In this document: piece by piece, positions 62,069 through 64,000 of the stretch
Layout: each line of letters starts with the position of its first letter
How positions within the stretch are numbered: position 1 is the first letter of the stretch
Assembly: GCF_003264115.1 (NCBI RefSeq)
Contig: NZ_CP021912.1
Span: 3,083,001-3,147,000 of the forward strand
DNA: 64,000 nucleotides
Direction of reading: 5' to 3'
Source: Erythrobacter sp. KY5
GTDB taxonomy: Bacteria > Pseudomonadota > Alphaproteobacteria > Sphingomonadales > Sphingomonadaceae
Notes under the pieces: generated by a model
Databases searched by the model: none
Told to the model about the DNA's origin: nothing
Seen by the model: only the letters and a program-made list of their open reading frames with translations
Program-made: the position numbers and the translations under genes

Positions 62069-62464
62069 GTGGCGAAGCCTCCCTTTCCTACACCGCCCAA
62101 ATCTGCCTTAACCTCGCAGATGGCACCCTCCCCGACCCCTCCCCGCTCGCCCTCTCTCCAATCCGACAACACCCGCTGGACCGGCGCTAAAGCCGCCGCG
62201 TTTCTCAAGGCGCTGGCTCGCATGGGTAAGGTTGCGCCTGCGGCTCGTTCGGTGGGGATGAGTCGGCAGGCGGCTTATCGGTTGCGGGCGCGGGCGCCTC
62301 GGTTTGCTCGGCTTTGGGACATGGCGCTTGATAACGCCCGGCGCGAGGCGGCGGGGCGGCGTGCGGGGCGCTCTGCCACTCATCCCCTGCTGGCTCGCGA
62401 ACCCGAAGCGCATGGTTGGGCGGATGGTTCGGCACAGGCTTTTGCGGCAAATACGCTACGGTGA
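62069..62464 (+). CDS. Small HTH-type protein
   Basis: 131 residues from GTG 62069. Residues 1-35 are Pro/Ser-rich. FLKALARMGKVAPAARSVGM, SRQAAYRLRARAPRFARLWD is a helix-turn-helix found in many short sphingomonad proteins. The last codons (NTLR, stop) lie in the composite repeat copy 2, so the C-terminus may have been replaced. ATG 62120 is an alternative start. Confidence 0.6.
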   Translation: MAKPPFPTPPKSALTSQMAPSPTPPRSPSLQSDNTRWTGAKAAAFLKALARMGKVAPAARSVGMSRQAAYRLRARAPRFARLWDMALDNARREAAGRRAGRSATHPLLAREPEAHGWADGSAQAFAANTLR

Positions 62465-62611
62465 CACTTTGCGCGGGTAAGGTGACACTCTCGCGCGCCA
62501 GGGTGACGCTTTTGCGCGCAGGGTTACGCTTTGGCGCTCAAGGTGACACTTCGGGGTGTTTTTGCCCTGGACCGTGTAACATGCGGTCCACTTCTCGAAC
62601 AAAGCACTGGA
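62453..62611 (-). repeat. Composite iteron-like repeat, copy 2
   Basis: On the minus strand the conserved block (GCCCTGGACCGTGTAACATG on plus, continuing CGGTCCACTTCTCG) is identical in 34 bases to copy 1, and is again followed by five degenerate units with core AAAGYGTMACC. It lies between the small HTH gene and the adhesin gene. The hairpin GGACCG/CGGTCC is retained. Confidence 0.8.
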
Positions 62612-62801
62612 ATCGCTCGGCTTGTAGGAAAGGCGGCTGGCGGCGCTCTGCCCGGTGCTGCGACGGGCGCGGCTGCTGCGCGGGCGAGAGGTGGTCGCCA
62701 TGCGCGTGGCTGACGGTGTCGTCGGGGACCTCAGAACACGCAGCAAGCGCCATGATGGCGGCAAAAGGATGAGCGGAAAGGAGCAGGCGGAAGGCGCGCA
62801 T
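62538..62801 (-). CDS. Possible small lipoprotein running into the repeat
   Basis: From ATG 62801 the frame gives a lipoprotein-like signal MRAFRLLLSAHPFAAIMALA-AC (Cys after LAA), then a low-complexity tail (DDTVSHAHGDHLSPAQQPRP) that ends inside repeat copy 2. The signal is convincing but the rest is not, so this may be a truncated gene. With the repeat this accounts for the gene-poor 62465-62929 stretch. Confidence 0.3.
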   Translation of the reverse strand: MRAFRLLLSAHPFAAIMALAACSEVPDDTVSHAHGDHLSPAQQPRPSQHRAERRQPPFLQAERFQCFVREVDRMLHGPGQKHPEVSP

Positions 62802-62929
62802 GAACAGGCCCTTCGCGACAGGGCTGCGGCGAAAGGGAAGCCGGGTACAGCGGGCGCGGGTGCCAGATGCCTCGAAAGTGGAGCCAGTTGCGCGGGCGGG
62901 AGGGGCGCTCAAATGGCAGGTTGGCGCGC

Positions 62930-64000
62930 ATGGCCCATCACCGCAACTCTCATCGCAGCCTTGGCCTCGCGCTTGGAGCGCTGGTCGTCGGCATCGCCAC
63001 TCACTCCCTCGCACACGCCGATGCGACCGCTTCGTGCAATGTCGCGAGGGGGCCGGACTTCGTCCTTGTCACGCAAGATGACAGCCTCGAATGCGGGGAG
63101 AACTCGGCGGCGGGCGGCGCCAATGCGACGGCGGTCGGCAACGATGCGGATGCCAGCGGCGACCTCAGCCTCGCCGTGGGCGACAGCGCCAGCGCCATGG
63201 GGGATCGCGGCACGGCGGTGGGGCAATTCGCGCAAGCGGGCAGCGCCAGCACCGACGCAAGCGCGAGCGCGTTCGGCCAGTCGGCTCAGGCCACAGCCAG
63301 CGGCGCGACCGCTCTGGGTGCAGGATCGGATGCGACGGCGAGCAATGCAATCGCCATCGGCATCCTCTCGGTCGCTGGCGGGGCCGATACGATTGCCGCA
63401 GGCCGGCTCGCACAGGCCAGCGTCGCAGATGCGATCGCCATCGGCAGAGCCTCGAATGCATCGGGTACGGGGTCGGTCGCGATGGGATCGGGAGCCAGCG
63501 TGAGCGCCGCGAGAGCGATCGCCATCGGAGACCTCGCCACGGCGCAAGGTACAGCCGGCGTCGCGCTGGGCTCGGGCGCGCTGGCGCAGGGGCTCAACAC
63601 GACTGCCATCGGAACGGGCGCGCAGGCGATCCGCGACGAAGCGCTTGCCATCGGAACAGGCGCGGTGGCGTTCGACTTCAACAACGTGGCAATCGGGACA
63701 GGCGCGCAATCGACCGCGCTCAACTCGACCGCTTTCGGCAACAGGGCGCGGGCGACGGGGACAAGCTCTGGCGCATTCGGGCAGGAGGCGCTGGCGACCG
63801 GAACGTTCTCGACCACCACGGGCACGGCCTCGGTCGCGGCCGGGCTTTCGAGCGCGGCTTACGGTGTGCTCGCCAGTGCGGTTGGCGATCAGGCGACGGC
63901 TATCGGCGCCAACGCCTCGGCCAGTGCGGCGCGGGCGACTGCGATCGGGCAAGGCGCGGTGGCGGCCAATACGGGCTCTACCGCCCTCGGTCAGGGAGCG
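62930..64000 (+). CDS. YadA-type trimeric autotransporter adhesin, N-terminal part
   Basis: Open from ATG 62930 to the window end (357 codons, incomplete). A signal peptide (SLGLALGALVVGIATHSLAH) leads into a Cys-containing start, then about 18 copies of the YadA head motif AxAIGxGA, for example STAFGNRARATG, NAIAIGILSVAGG, TTAIGTGAQAIRD. Such left-handed beta-roll heads form trimeric surface adhesins. The stalk and membrane anchor would lie beyond the window. No strong ribosome-binding site precedes the ATG. Confidence 0.85.
   Translation, partial: MAHHRNSHRSLGLALGALVVGIATHSLAHADATASCNVARGPDFVLVTQDDSLECGENSAAGGANATAVGNDADASGDLSLAVGDSASAMGDRGTAVGQFAQAGSASTDASASAFGQSAQATASGATALGAGSDATASNAIAIGILSVAGGADTIAAGRLAQASVADAIAIGRASNASGTGSVAMGSGASVSAARAIAIGDLATAQGTAGVALGSGALAQGLNTTAIGTGAQAIRDEALAIGTGAVAFDFNNVAIGTGAQSTALNSTAFGNRARATGTSSGAFGQEALATGTFSTTTGTASVAAGLSSAAYGVLASAVGDQATAIGANASASAARATAIGQGAVAANTGSTALGQGA

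Noticed and set aside
62909-63952. A 347-codon open frame on the minus strand
   Set aside because: Antisense of the repetitive adhesin sequence; the plus frame has the periodic AxAIGxGA pattern and a signal peptide.

Overview
The window reads as a chromosome segment of a marine-type alphaproteobacterium in the order Sphingomonadales, most likely an Erythrobacter-like member of the Erythrobacteraceae. This is inferred from the style of many proteins, a sigma-EcfG type promoter, the ybgC-tolQRAB-pal order, an alphaproteobacterial SspB, and several acyl-CoA dehydrogenase genes. No rRNA, tRNA or CRISPR array was recognised. Most of the sequence is GC-rich and densely coding. Two short stretches near 55.5-56.8 kb and 60.3-62.1 kb are clearly AT-rich and look acquired.

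Layout. 0-5 kb: the first codons of a RelA/SpoT gene, a hybrid histidine kinase, hemF, pdeM, infC (apparent AUA start), a GNAT enzyme and a membrane protein. 5.7-10.7 kb: four tandem paralogous exported DUF547 proteins. 10.9-14.9 kb: a PLP-dependent Cys/Met enzyme, an SDR-fold protein without the catalytic Tyr/Lys, a cold-shock-like protein and a J-domain protein. 14.9-19.5 kb: the complete Tol-Pal operon. 19.6-23.5 kb: hisB-hisH-hisA-hisF-hisE and hinT, with a different dispersed palindromic repeat in each of the first three junctions. 23.6-26 kb: sspB, gmk and a DUF2383 protein. 26.3-35.8 kb: a catabolic cluster of three acyl-CoA dehydrogenases, two SDRs, a GPH-type transporter, a zinc alcohol dehydrogenase and an aminoglycoside-phosphotransferase-fold kinase. 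The kinase plus dehydrogenase recall the two halves of ACAD10/11.

35.8-53.3 kb: a lipidated subtilisin autotransporter, dapD, a small stress-type gene cluster (DUF2945, DUF3008, DUF3140), an M19 dipeptidase, small membrane and cupin proteins, SWIB and PEBP-like proteins, an S41 lipoprotein peptidase, an HWE/HisKA_2 kinase plus response regulator behind a GGAAC-N16-CGTT promoter, a FAS1 lipoprotein, a photolyase-like protein with unusual domain order, a patatin, hpf and a CPBP protease. 53.4-55.5 kb: a TPP riboswitch and thiC.

55.5-64 kb is an accessory region. It holds two copies of a divergent module (HTH gene facing a GNAT-like gene, each with a perfect palindrome over the likely promoter). 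Between and around them are an AbrB/Doc toxin-antitoxin pair with a frameshifted toxin, an IS5-family element inserted exactly at two overlapping convergent stop codons, yaiI with an in-frame repeat insertion, cspA, a RidA-like protein, a composite iteron-like repeat also present at 26.2 kb, and the start of a YadA-type adhesin that runs off the window. The two HTH/GNAT modules and the iteron-like composite repeat are the best candidates for something undescribed.
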